From: Gluconobacter cadivus
GTDB lineage: Bacteria > Pseudomonadota > Alphaproteobacteria > Acetobacterales > Acetobacteraceae
Assembly: GCF_015244745.1 (NCBI RefSeq)
Contig: NZ_JABCQI010000006.1
Coordinates: forward strand, 62,001 to 126,000
Reading direction: 5' to 3'
Length of the DNA: 64,000 nt
Part shown: positions 36,688 through 45,252 of the stretch, piece after piece
How positions within the stretch are numbered: position 1 is the stretch's first letter
How the letters are laid out: each line of letters opens with the position of its first letter
Made by a program: the position numbers and the translations under genes
The notes under the pieces: model-generated
What the model was told of the DNA's origin: nothing
The model's input: only the letters and a program-made list of their open reading frames with translations
Databases searched by the model: none

Positions 36688-37925
36688 TGGAGGGATCGAA
36701 GAACTGTTGGTTGATACGCTTGGCTGGTGATTTTTGGCTTTTAGCGCTTTGATTGACGGTGCTTTGGGTTATTTTTGATCTGCGTTTTGAGCAGATCGGG
36801 GGCTGTTACCCTCTGGATAGCTATGCTTTGGTGCTGATCCTCTCGAGGAAGAGGAAGCGGCGTATATTGTAGACGATATTGACTAGCCCGATCCTCATGG
36901 TGGCCTGAGTTATACCGACAGTTCGAATGAAGAGCCCCGTCTGCGATTTCTGGTCGGCAAAGACATGCTCGACGCGTGATCGGATCACCGACTTCCCTGC
37001 ATTAGATCGCTGGCTATGCCGGGGCATCGGTTTGAGATGCAGATTTTTTCTGTGAACCTTTGAGGCAAAGCCCTGCTTTTCCATGAAGTCTTCATTCGCT
37101 TTTGAGCAATACGCCGTGTCAGCCCAAACCGTTGAGATCGTATTGGTTTTATCCAGCAGCCCTTCTCTCAATCGCGCACCATCACTGACGGCGGCGTGCG
37201 TCGTTTTCCATTTGTGGATGAACCGGAACTTCCGGTCGATGGAGACATGGGACTTGTAGCCAAAGAACGGAATGGCCAGATCCGTTGCGGGGATCGTCCC
37301 GTCATCCTGCCGCTTCGCCTTCTTGAACTTCAGTGTCCATCGTGCATGACGATGCTTGTGGGACAATCTGGATGGCTTATCCTGCCAGTCCTCAGGAATA
37401 CGTCCTGCCCAGAGGTCGGCTTTCTCAGCGTTGGTATTGCGCTGTTTTGGAGCAGCTACCAATGTCGCATCCAGGATCTGGCCGGACATCGGTAGATAGC
37501 CGGCGTTCCGCAGAGTTGCATCAAACCGGTCAAACAGCCTTTCAATGGCTCCCGCCTGGGTCAGGCGTTCACGGAACAACCAGACCGTTTTGGCATCAGG
37601 CACCCGATCTGAAAGCCCCAGACCAAGGAAACGCATGAAGGAGAGGCGATCGTTGATCAGATACTCTGTCCGTTCATCAGACAAATTGTTCAGCGTCTGG
37701 ATCACCAGGATTTTGTACATCAGTACCGGATCAAAGGGCGGAACACCTCAAAATCCACAGTCTGGGAAAACGCTTCAAGCTGATCGCCAAGCCCGCTCAA
37801 TCGAGCAAGCCGCTTTTCAACATCAAAGAAACCAGACTGCTTCATCTTCCAGCATCCCCAATCAACGCACGAGAAATGAGATCACACAGAAAGCCTCAAA
37901 ACCAGAGGGTTTTTCGAACCCTCCA
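36688..37925 (-). mobile_element. IS5-family copy with deleted transposase N-terminus
   Basis: Same element as 10222-11514, 1238 bp, with both end repeats (TGGAGGGATCGAAGAACTG and TTTTTCGAACCCTCCA). The transposase starts at 37845 (KQSGFFDVEKRLA on the minus strand) and ends at 36821, but about 55 bp are missing near 37740, joining the GCGG of one segment to a GCGG of another. This breaks the frame between SQTVDFEVF and YKILVIQTLNN. The remaining 299-codon frame keeps the whole catalytic core. No target duplication is visible. Confidence 0.88.
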
Positions 37926-37954
37926 TTTGCCTCGCTACAACCGTCATCTTCTGG

Positions 37955-38770
37955 CTACGAGTCCTGTTTCCTAATCAACCGCGCTTCACCACAGAAAACG
38001 AACTGCCTGTCCTGTCGTGCAATTGCAATCAGTGTCTGATTCATTTTCTGGGCCAATCGAAATGCGCGATCCGTCGGAGCTGAAACGGCGACCACCGTCG
38101 CCATACCCGCGCGCGCAGTTTTAAGTGCCATTTCGTATGAATAGCGACTGGTCAGAAGACAAAATCCATTTTCAAAAAGACGATCATCGCACATCCATGC
38201 ACCAATCAGCTTATCAAGCGCATTATGACGGCCGATATCCTCACGGATTAAAAGGATTTTCCCATTCTGGTCGGCCCAGGCTGCTCCATGAACCATGCGT
38301 GTCGCTGCATTCAGGGTTTGCCACTTTTCAAGATCATGCAGGGCCCGCAGGATCGCAGTCGGCGCAATCTTGGCATTGATGGGAAAAGGCACCTCTTCAT
38401 GGGCATCAACGGACAACACAGTATCAGTCCCGCAAAGGCCACAACTTGAATGCCCGGTCTGGGCACGGGGTCTGCGTCGTAGCAGGATTGAAAGACGGTC
38501 CCCTGAAATCGTAGCGTCCAAGGTCAGACCATCTTCACCATCCAGAACAGAGACGGAGCGGATCTGCTTTTTATTCGTAATGATTTGTTCAGTTAGGCAG
38601 TAGCCATAAGCAAAGTCCGTCAGGTGATCCGGGGTCATCATCATCACCCCGTGCGGAACAATGCCATTAAAGACGAGCCTGACCGGAACTTCATCGGCAA
38701 TATTCAGAACGATCTCTTCCTCTGGGCGACTAAGGAGGGTTGCCGTTCGACTCTGAAATAATGGCGTCAT
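37955..38770 (-). CDS. fdhD: Formate dehydrogenase accessory sulfurtransferase
   Basis: A 271-residue FdhD protein of normal length, which transfers sulfur from IscS to the molybdenum cofactor of formate dehydrogenase. The sulfur-carrying C110-x2-C113 lies in SSCGLCGTDTV, and R-E-D-I-G-R-H-N-A-L-D-K and T-S-R-Y-S-Y-E-M are characteristic. It is in the same direction as, and 105 bp downstream of, the FdhF/YdeP-like gene. Confidence 0.95.
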   Translation of the reverse strand: MTPLFQSRTATLLSRPEEEIVLNIADEVPVRLVFNGIVPHGVMMMTPDHLTDFAYGYCLTEQIITNKKQIRSVSVLDGEDGLTLDATISGDRLSILLRRRPRAQTGHSSCGLCGTDTVLSVDAHEEVPFPINAKIAPTAILRALHDLEKWQTLNAATRMVHGAAWADQNGKILLIREDIGRHNALDKLIGAWMCDDRLFENGFCLLTSRYSYEMALKTARAGMATVVAVSAPTDRAFRLAQKMNQTLIAIARQDRQFVFCGEARLIRKQDS

Positions 38771-38875
38771 ACGCCTTTCTCACTGATACTGCCTGTCAGG
38801 AGTGCAACGCCCGCTCCCGGCAACAAAAAGCTTGTATATGCTCTCATAGCTCTTTCTTGCCGATACGGCTCCCAC

Positions 38876-41179
38876 TTAGCCCGCAATTCGGATTGGGGCT
38901 GCAGACGTCACGCTTGGCACAACTTTAACTGGAATAGCCTTGGCCGCTGGCGTACCGCTGATTTCATCGAAAAAATCCAGCGGTAGAAGAGGATTTAACT
39001 CTGGATAATAACCCGCAATAGATCCACGAGGCATTGGATAATCCAGAATGGTCAGCCCATCGACATAGCGCCGATATCCATCGTCACTGTAGGTTTCCAG
39101 CCCCACGACAGCCCCGTTTTCCAATCCCCGCGCTTCACGATCTTCTTTGTTCATGAAGATAACCAAACGCGTGTTATAGACCCCCCGATACCGGTCGTTG
39201 TTGCTGTAGATTGTCGTGTTGTACTGATCGTGCGAACGGATTGTGGCCAGCCGAAGCATTGCCGGATCATCAATCACGTCGTCCACCGTTAGCCCCGGCA
39301 AAACAAGAAAATTCGCTTTTCCATTCGGGGTCATCCAGACACGACGACGAGGCGGAATATCGAGATGAAACCCGTGAGGGTCTTTCATTTTTTCCGAGAA
39401 CCCCGTGTAAATCGCCGGATAAACCTCAGCAATCTTGTCCCTGATTAAACTATAGTCTTCGATATAGTCTGCCCACGGAATTTTTGACTCTGGAAGAGTG
39501 GCCATAGCCGCCCGACAGACGATTTCAGTCTCAGGCCGCACATCGGGGCTAACCGGTTCGAAAACGCCACGCGACGGCGTAACGTTCGACATTGCATCTT
39601 CAATGGTCACGAACTGTTCACCCGCTGACGTACGGATAATCTCTGAACGAGCCACAACAGGCAGAATAAGAGCTTCCTTGCCATGGATCAGATGCCCGCG
39701 ATTGAGCTTTGTTGCGATCCCCACCGTAAGATCGAGCTTTGCCATGGCGGCATAAGACCGTTCGGTATCAGGAATTGCGCGGACAAAATTCCCGCCCATG
39801 CCGAAGAAAACCTTGGCGGTTCCGGCTTCCATGGCTTCAACAGCTTCAATCACATGATGGCCATGCTTGCGTGGCGGCTCGAAACCGAAAACATCCCGCA
39901 CACGATCAAGATAGGCCTGTGTTGGCTTTTCATCGATGCCGACCGTGCGGTCACCCTGGACATTGGAATGTCCCCGGATCGGCGCAATGCCCGCGCCCTT
40001 CTTGCCGATATTTCCCTTGAGCAACAGAAGGTTCGCAACCTGCTGGACAAGTTGGGACCCTTCCTGATGCTGCGTTATGCCCATTCCATAACACATGATT
40101 GTCGCGTTGGATTTGGCATAAATCCCGGCAATCCGGCGGATCTGCTCTTCCGATATGCCAGAGATACGAGTGATATCTGCCCAGGAAACTGACATGACGT
40201 CAGCGCGCAGAGTTTCCAGCCCTACTGTATGCTCAGCAATAAAAGCATGATCCAGCACTGACTCGCCGCGATCTTCGGCCTCGAACAGCGCGCGCATCAT
40301 CCCCTTAAAGATTGCCAGATCGCCACCAATGCGCACATGAACAAATTCACTGGAAATGGGTGTCGAACCAAACGTGCCCATCTGCAGGATATCCTGCGGT
40401 TCCGTAAAACGGATCAGCGCCCGTTCAGGCATCGGATTGATCAAAACGATTGGGATGCCGCGCTTGCGAGCCTCCACAAGGTTCGTCATCATACGGGGGG
40501 AATTGGTTCCGGTATTCTGCCCAATGACAAAGATGGCTTCGGCATGGTCGAAATCCGCCATGACGATCGTGCCTTTTCCAATCCCGATCGAGGAAGGCAG
40601 CCCGCGGGATGTCGGCTCATGACACATATTCGAACAATCGGGGAAATTGTTGGTCCCGAACTCGCGGACAAAGATGGAATAAAGAAAAGCGGTTTCGTTA
40701 GCCGTTCTACCGGACGTATAGAACTCTGCCTGATGAGGACTTTCCAGCGCCCGAAGATGCTTTCCAATCAGGGCATAGGCATCATCCCAGGCAATCGGCA
40801 CATATTTGTCGCTTGCAGGATCATAGCGCATAGGCTCGGTCAGGCGTCCCTGCATTTCCAGCCAGTAATCGCTACACTCCATGAGCTCCGTGACAGTATG
40901 CTCTGCAAAGAACTCTCGTGTCACACGGGCTTTGGTAGCCTCATGCGCGAGGGCCTTTGCGCCATTCTCGCAGAATTCAAGTTTCTTTCGGTGATCCGGG
41001 TCGGGAAACGCACAACTGGGGCATTTGAAACCACCCGGCTGATTCATGGCAAGCAGGCCGCGTGATCCTTTGACCAGAACGCTCTGCTCCATCAGAACCT
41101 TCGCGGTTGCACCGGCCGCTCCCCAGCCGCCTGCAGGGTGATGATAAGGCTTAAACTCGGACTCTCTGTCTTTGCTCAT
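38876..41179 (-). CDS. FdhF/YdeP-family molybdopterin oxidoreductase
   Basis: About 767 residues from the ATG at 41179, which has GGAGGG upstream and avoids overlap with the gene before it; a start ten codons earlier is possible. The protein belongs to the FdhF/YdeP group: K-C-P-S-C-A-F-P-D-P-D-H-R near the start, YTSGRTANETAFLY, S-N-M-C-H-E-P-T-S (with Cys at the Mo-ligand position), and V-I-G-Q-N-T-G-T-N-S-P-R-M. The C-terminal pterin domain includes N-D-R-Y-R-G-V-Y. The group is annotated as formate dehydrogenase-like; the physiological substrate and electron acceptor are not settled. Confidence 0.88.
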   Translation of the reverse strand: MSKDRESEFKPYHHPAGGWGAAGATAKVLMEQSVLVKGSRGLLAMNQPGGFKCPSCAFPDPDHRKKLEFCENGAKALAHEATKARVTREFFAEHTVTELMECSDYWLEMQGRLTEPMRYDPASDKYVPIAWDDAYALIGKHLRALESPHQAEFYTSGRTANETAFLYSIFVREFGTNNFPDCSNMCHEPTSRGLPSSIGIGKGTIVMADFDHAEAIFVIGQNTGTNSPRMMTNLVEARKRGIPIVLINPMPERALIRFTEPQDILQMGTFGSTPISSEFVHVRIGGDLAIFKGMMRALFEAEDRGESVLDHAFIAEHTVGLETLRADVMSVSWADITRISGISEEQIRRIAGIYAKSNATIMCYGMGITQHQEGSQLVQQVANLLLLKGNIGKKGAGIAPIRGHSNVQGDRTVGIDEKPTQAYLDRVRDVFGFEPPRKHGHHVIEAVEAMEAGTAKVFFGMGGNFVRAIPDTERSYAAMAKLDLTVGIATKLNRGHLIHGKEALILPVVARSEIIRTSAGEQFVTIEDAMSNVTPSRGVFEPVSPDVRPETEIVCRAAMATLPESKIPWADYIEDYSLIRDKIAEVYPAIYTGFSEKMKDPHGFHLDIPPRRRVWMTPNGKANFLVLPGLTVDDVIDDPAMLRLATIRSHDQYNTTIYSNNDRYRGVYNTRLVIFMNKEDREARGLENGAVVGLETYSDDGYRRYVDGLTILDYPMPRGSIAGYYPELNPLLPLDFFDEISGTPAAKAIPVKVVPSVTSAAPIRIAG

Positions 41180-41183
41180 GATA

Positions 41184-41660
41184 TCAACCCTCCCCTTGAA
41201 GGACGCCAAACTCCTTCAACGCAGGTACAAAATTTTCGTTCTCATGTTTCAATCTGGCGAGCTTGATCAATGCGAAACGTTGAAGCGGAGTTAACGCAGC
41301 CCATTGTTCCGGTGTAGGTGATGGAACGGCGTCTGCCTCAGCCTGAGACGAAACTGCCGCCGGCATCCGATCCTTCTCTCGCCAGTCTTCAAATGTCTGC
41401 GACGGGAGGAAACTGACAGGCTCATCTGCTCGAACGTCAATCAGATCCTCGACAAGAGTGCGATAGGCGGTCTGTTCCTGAGCCGTCTCACATGGTGCCT
41501 CTACCAAATGGCTCCTTTCCTCGCGCAACAGACGGCTCCACTGACGAAGCGTCATTTTGATTCCCACAAGGTCGAGCTTCTGTCGTGCGATCATTGGAAT
41601 ACATCGCAAAGAGCCTGCAAAATCCCGCTCGAATTCAAAAATCATAGGATTTTCAGACAT
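41184..41660 (-). CDS. Nitrate reductase-associated (NarM-like) protein
   Basis: About 158 residues from MSENPM (41660); the frame runs seven codons upstream. The conserved start I-F-E-F-E-R-D-F-A-G-S-L-R-C-I-P-M, then K-L-D-L-V-G-I-K-M-T-L-R-Q-W, matches the Nitr_red_assoc family first known as NarM beside cyanobacterial nitrate reductase. It lies 4 bp upstream of the molybdoenzyme gene, so it probably helps maturation of that enzyme. No nitrate reductase gene is in the window. Confidence 0.8.
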   Translation of the reverse strand: MSENPMIFEFERDFAGSLRCIPMIARQKLDLVGIKMTLRQWSRLLREERSHLVEAPCETAQEQTAYRTLVEDLIDVRADEPVSFLPSQTFEDWREKDRMPAAVSSQAEADAVPSPTPEQWAALTPLQRFALIKLARLKHENENFVPALKEFGVLQGEG

Positions 41661-42001
41661 TGTATTTACCTTTGCGATCAATGTGACGAATGATAAATCG
41701 GTTAAAAAAATAATTTCTCTTACATTAATCAGTTATTGTTTTAATTAAACATTAAATACACTATGAGGAAATATTGAGTTCATATTATTCAAAATATTTT
41801 AAAGTGAGTCCTTCTTTGCTTCTTTCAAAAAAGGAGGAACGACCTGTTCGGAATGTCTATCAAGAGGCATGCGTTTGTTCTCAATGGAGACTGGGTGGTC
41901 GTCCGATCCTATCTCGATGACTTCTTTCTTAAATATTTTCAAACCTCTTCCAAGATCTCCCATAGTGGACGATAGACGTTTCCCGCCACCAAAAACAATA
42001 A
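41661..42001. other. AT-rich gap with a small open frame
   Basis: A 40-codon frame at 41853-41975 (+ strand, MSIKRHAFVLNGDWVV and onward) follows AGGAGG by about 13 bases and could be a small protein or the start of a gene cut by the neighbouring IS. No other feature. The stretch at 41695-41800 is AT-rich and probably contains the narM-like/fdh promoter. Confidence 0.3.
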
Positions 42002-42884
42002 GAGCCTGTTTGGAAAATCACGGGTGAGCATTTCTGCGCATGAGATTGGCGCCCATGGCGACGAAGATCATGGCCTGTGACACGTCGACGCGGCGTTCGT
42101 AGTCACGCACGAGCCGCCGCCAGCGGGTCATCCAGCCGAAGGTCCTCTCGACCACCCAGCGTCGCGGCAGCACCTCGAAGCCCTTTGCTCCGTCGCGGCG
42201 GCGGATGATCTCGACGATGAAATTCAGATAAGTCGCCTTGTCCATCAACTGCAGGCGGTCATAGGCGCCATCGGCGAACAGATGCTTCACCCATGGCCAA
42301 CGCTTGCGGATCGCATCCAGGATCATCTGGGCGCCGGCACTGTCGGAGATGTCGGCCGGGGTCAGGTTGACCATCAGGAGGCGCCCGTCCGTATCGACGG
42401 CAATATGGCGCTTGCGTCCGACGACCTTCTTGCCGGCATCGTAACCCCTTGTCTTTGCATGAGGCGCCTTGATGCTCTGGCTGTCGATCACCGCCGCTGT
42501 CGGACTGGCCTCGCGGCCTGACTGCTCCCGGTCGAGCATCAGTTCAACGTCATGAATGGTCTGGAACAGGAACCGTCGCGCCAGTTCCCGAAACCAGCCA
42601 TAGACCGTGCGCCAGTGTCCGAAATGGATCGGCAGCATGCGCCAACCGCAGCCTGAACGAACAAGATAACGCACCGCGTTGATCACCTCACGGAATTCGA
42701 CTTCCCGTGGACGGCCACGACGCCCAGGGCCTGGCATCAATGGCGCAATCCGCTCCCATTCCTCGTCCGTCATGTCAGACGGGTAGCGTTTCGTCTTGCG
42801 GCTGATCCTGGCCATCCGGCCCCTCTGCTCTGGCGTCCACATCCAGAGCTTGAATCACATCAGACCGATTTTCCAAACAGGCTC
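42002..42884 (-). mobile_element. IS5-family element, IS1031 type, complete
   Basis: 883 bp with perfect 18-bp end repeats GAGCCTGTTTGGAAAATC and GATTTTCCAAACAGGCTC. One transposase gene. No clear target duplication (flanks AATAA and TGAGC). Relics resembling its left end occur near 23998-24040. Confidence 0.9.
42018..42842 (-). CDS. IS5-family (IS1031-type) transposase
   Basis: A 274-residue DDE transposase: N-terminal M-T-D-E-E-W-E-R-I-A-P-L and W-R-M-L-P segments, then AAVIDSQSIKAPHAKTRGYD with the first Asp, LFADGAYD with the second, and W-V-V-E-R-T-F-G-W with the Glu. Intact. More GC-rich than the neighbouring intergenic DNA. Confidence 0.92.
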   Translation of the reverse strand: MWTPEQRGRMARISRKTKRYPSDMTDEEWERIAPLMPGPGRRGRPREVEFREVINAVRYLVRSGCGWRMLPIHFGHWRTVYGWFRELARRFLFQTIHDVELMLDREQSGREASPTAAVIDSQSIKAPHAKTRGYDAGKKVVGRKRHIAVDTDGRLLMVNLTPADISDSAGAQMILDAIRKRWPWVKHLFADGAYDRLQLMDKATYLNFIVEIIRRRDGAKGFEVLPRRWVVERTFGWMTRWRRLVRDYERRVDVSQAMIFVAMGANLMRRNAHP

Positions 42885-42943
42885 TGAGCTGTAATTACAT
42901 CAGAGAGAAGGCGTCTTCCCGAATGACTTCCAGAATATGCAGG

Positions 42944-44107
42944 TTACCAGACGTTCAGCCGTTTCTGCGCCATTATCCCATTAATTGTCTTGCTAAATAT
43001 TTCGAGTGAAATAATTGAATAACCTAGAATTTCTTCTGATTCGTCCCTGACCTGGGTCAGCATAACAAGGTCGATGTCACCACTCTCCCGCGTAAACCTG
43101 TAGGGAGGATAAGGTAGACCGCGTTCTCTAAAAGACTTCAACCATTCGAGCATCGTACGCGTATCAGGCAGAAGCACATGGATATCGGCACCAATAACCT
43201 CTTTTTTGTCAAAACCAATCCGACGACAGAATGTCATACTAGCATCCCGGATGATATAGTCTCGATCTATAAAACAAATCGCAACTTCTCTCGAATTATA
43301 GAGAGATGATATTTGAAATGCCCTCTCTTCAATAGATAGTCTTTGATATTCGTTTTCCGTATGTACCACCGGATTGGAATTCGGGTTTCCAATCCTTTTT
43401 AATGGCCGAGGAGGACTGAACAGATACCCCTGCCCTTTCGTACAACCAATTTTCCGTAACAGATCTGCCTGCTCGACCGTCTCTATCCCTTCTGCAATCA
43501 CGTCAATATCGAGGCTATTCGCCAAGCCAACAATCGCAGATATTATTTTTCTATCCTCCTTACGACTGACACAGGAATGCACGAATTTCTGGTCAATTTT
43601 TACACCTGAAAATGGCAAAGAACTCAGGATCGTGAGACTTGAATAGCCGGTGCCGAAATCGTCCATGACGAAGGAAATTCCGGTTGTATTCAGCTTTGTC
43701 ATAAATTCAGTACAAAGCGCGAGATCAGAAATAATCACGCTTTCAGTAATTTCGATTTTGATGCGCTCGTGCGGGAACTCATAGAGGCTGATGAGGGACA
43801 GGATGCCATCAAGAATACAGGCATCCGATATCTGCGATGGTGAAAGATTAAACGAGAAAAACAGGTTGGGATTGAATTTAAGTCGGTGACGGAAAGTATA
43901 TTCCAAAAGAAAAATAAGGAGTCCATCAAGGAGTTTTTTATTTTCGAACCGCTCGATACTTTTCTTGGTATCGAGAAGTTTTCCACAATCAAAAAATCTA
44001 CTCAAAACTTCATAACCAATAATTTGATCAGATTTCATTGATACAATTGGTTGGAAATAAGGCAACACGGGAATCGTCGTTTCACCAATTTTGAAATGCC
44101 GGTTCAT
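42944..44107 (-). CDS. EAL-domain cyclic-di-GMP phosphodiesterase with C-terminal PAS
   Basis: A 387-residue protein. The EAL domain (about 14-245) has the metal and substrate residues E33-V-L, F-N-L-S-P-S-Q, I-E-I-T-E-S, D-D-F-G-T-G-Y-S-S, V-K-I-D-Q and A-E-G-I-E-T, so it should hydrolyse c-di-GMP (EVL stands for EAL). A PAS-like domain follows (about 270-375, EVAICFIDRDYIIRDASMTF). EAL followed by PAS is the reverse of the common PAS-EAL order. No membrane segment, so it is cytoplasmic. Confidence 0.88.
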   Translation of the reverse strand: MNRHFKIGETTIPVLPYFQPIVSMKSDQIIGYEVLSRFFDCGKLLDTKKSIERFENKKLLDGLLIFLLEYTFRHRLKFNPNLFFSFNLSPSQISDACILDGILSLISLYEFPHERIKIEITESVIISDLALCTEFMTKLNTTGISFVMDDFGTGYSSLTILSSLPFSGVKIDQKFVHSCVSRKEDRKIISAIVGLANSLDIDVIAEGIETVEQADLLRKIGCTKGQGYLFSPPRPLKRIGNPNSNPVVHTENEYQRLSIEERAFQISSLYNSREVAICFIDRDYIIRDASMTFCRRIGFDKKEVIGADIHVLLPDTRTMLEWLKSFRERGLPYPPYRFTRESGDIDLVMLTQVRDESEEILGYSIISLEIFSKTINGIMAQKRLNVW

Positions 44108-44239
44108 TGTCTTTCCCTTTTCAGGGTTAATACGGTGTAAAACGTTCCGATATCGTTAACGTATTATGCGTATCAACGTTTACTGGTCTTCCTCTGTTTT
44201 ATTTTCATAATGTATCGACACTTACCTCTCCTCATATAA

Positions 44240-45157
44240 TCAAGACTGAGGGTGCGCCAAAAAGTCTCTTAAATTATCGAGAAAAGTTTTAACGCGTAGA
44301 GGGACGTTGCGTCGACTGGGCATCGTTGCAAATAGCCCGATTGTTTCCCCCTGGTACTCTGGAAAAAGACGGACCAACCTACCGCGTTGCAGGTCGTCGC
44401 TGACGTCCCACAAGACTTTGAATACGATGCCTTTGCCCTTGAGGGCCCAGTCATGCACCACTTCGCCGCTCGTCGTCGAGAGATGAGGAGTTACCTCTAC
44501 AATCTGAGCTTCACCCGAACGAGATAGTCTCCACTGGTCGAGCATCCCCAGTTCATGCCCCCGCATCAGGCAAATACAACGGTGCTCAGTTAACTGGGCA
44601 AGGGTGGTCGGCATGCCAAACCTCTCGAGATAGGCTGGAGAAGCGCAGATGACCCGTTCACTATTCATGATCTTCGTCGCGACAGTTCCTGCTTCATTTG
44701 GCATTCCAATCCGAATGGCCAGGTCAAGGCGACTATTAACGACATCCAGTCCTTCGTCTGACAGGAGGAGATGCACACGCAGCTTTGGAAAACGATCGGC
44801 AAATTTACTGACAAAATCAGCCAACCGACGGCGCCCCAGTTCAAGTGGCGCCCCGATCCGCAGGACACCACGAAGCTCCTTCTGATTGGCAGAAATCTCT
44901 GCTTCAGCCGCCTCGATATCAATCATGATCTCTGCAGCACGCTCATAAAACGTCTGTCCCTCGTCCGTCAGGTCGAAGCGTCTTGATGTCCTTGTGACCA
45001 GACGTACGCCAAGCCGCTCCTCCAGCCGAGCCAGTCTTCGACTGGAAGCTCCTGCCGAAACGTTGAGGTGACGCGCGACTGCAGTCAGATTCCCCGCTTC
45101 AACGAGAAGTACGAAAAATCTCAGATCACCGGCGTCATCGTGCATTGAGAGTACCAT
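44240..45157 (-). CDS. LysR-type regulator of the malic enzyme-fumarase pair
   Basis: A 305-residue LysR protein: HTH L-R-F-F-V-L-L-V-E-A-G-N-L-T-A-V-A-R, then SSRRLARLEERLG, and effector domain with GAPLELGRRRLADFVSKF. It is divergent from the malic enzyme gene (gap 95 bp) and paralogous to the LysR at 14587-15513 in the citrate block, so the effector of both is probably a C4 or C6 organic acid. Confidence 0.9.
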   Translation of the reverse strand: MVLSMHDDAGDLRFFVLLVEAGNLTAVARHLNVSAGASSRRLARLEERLGVRLVTRTSRRFDLTDEGQTFYERAAEIMIDIEAAEAEISANQKELRGVLRIGAPLELGRRRLADFVSKFADRFPKLRVHLLLSDEGLDVVNSRLDLAIRIGMPNEAGTVATKIMNSERVICASPAYLERFGMPTTLAQLTEHRCICLMRGHELGMLDQWRLSRSGEAQIVEVTPHLSTTSGEVVHDWALKGKGIVFKVLWDVSDDLQRGRLVRLFPEYQGETIGLFATMPSRRNVPLRVKTFLDNLRDFLAHPQS

Positions 45158-45252
45158 CTTTGCATTTTAAACACAGATACAATGTCTTTTATGTGACTAC
45201 CAGCGCGATAAACACACAGCCATTGTGAGTACATCAATGAATGGAGACAGAC

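Noticed and set aside
39683-41065. Long + strand frames opposite the molybdoenzyme
   Set aside because: They lie antisense to a well-supported gene of 767 codons and are shadows of its codon bias.
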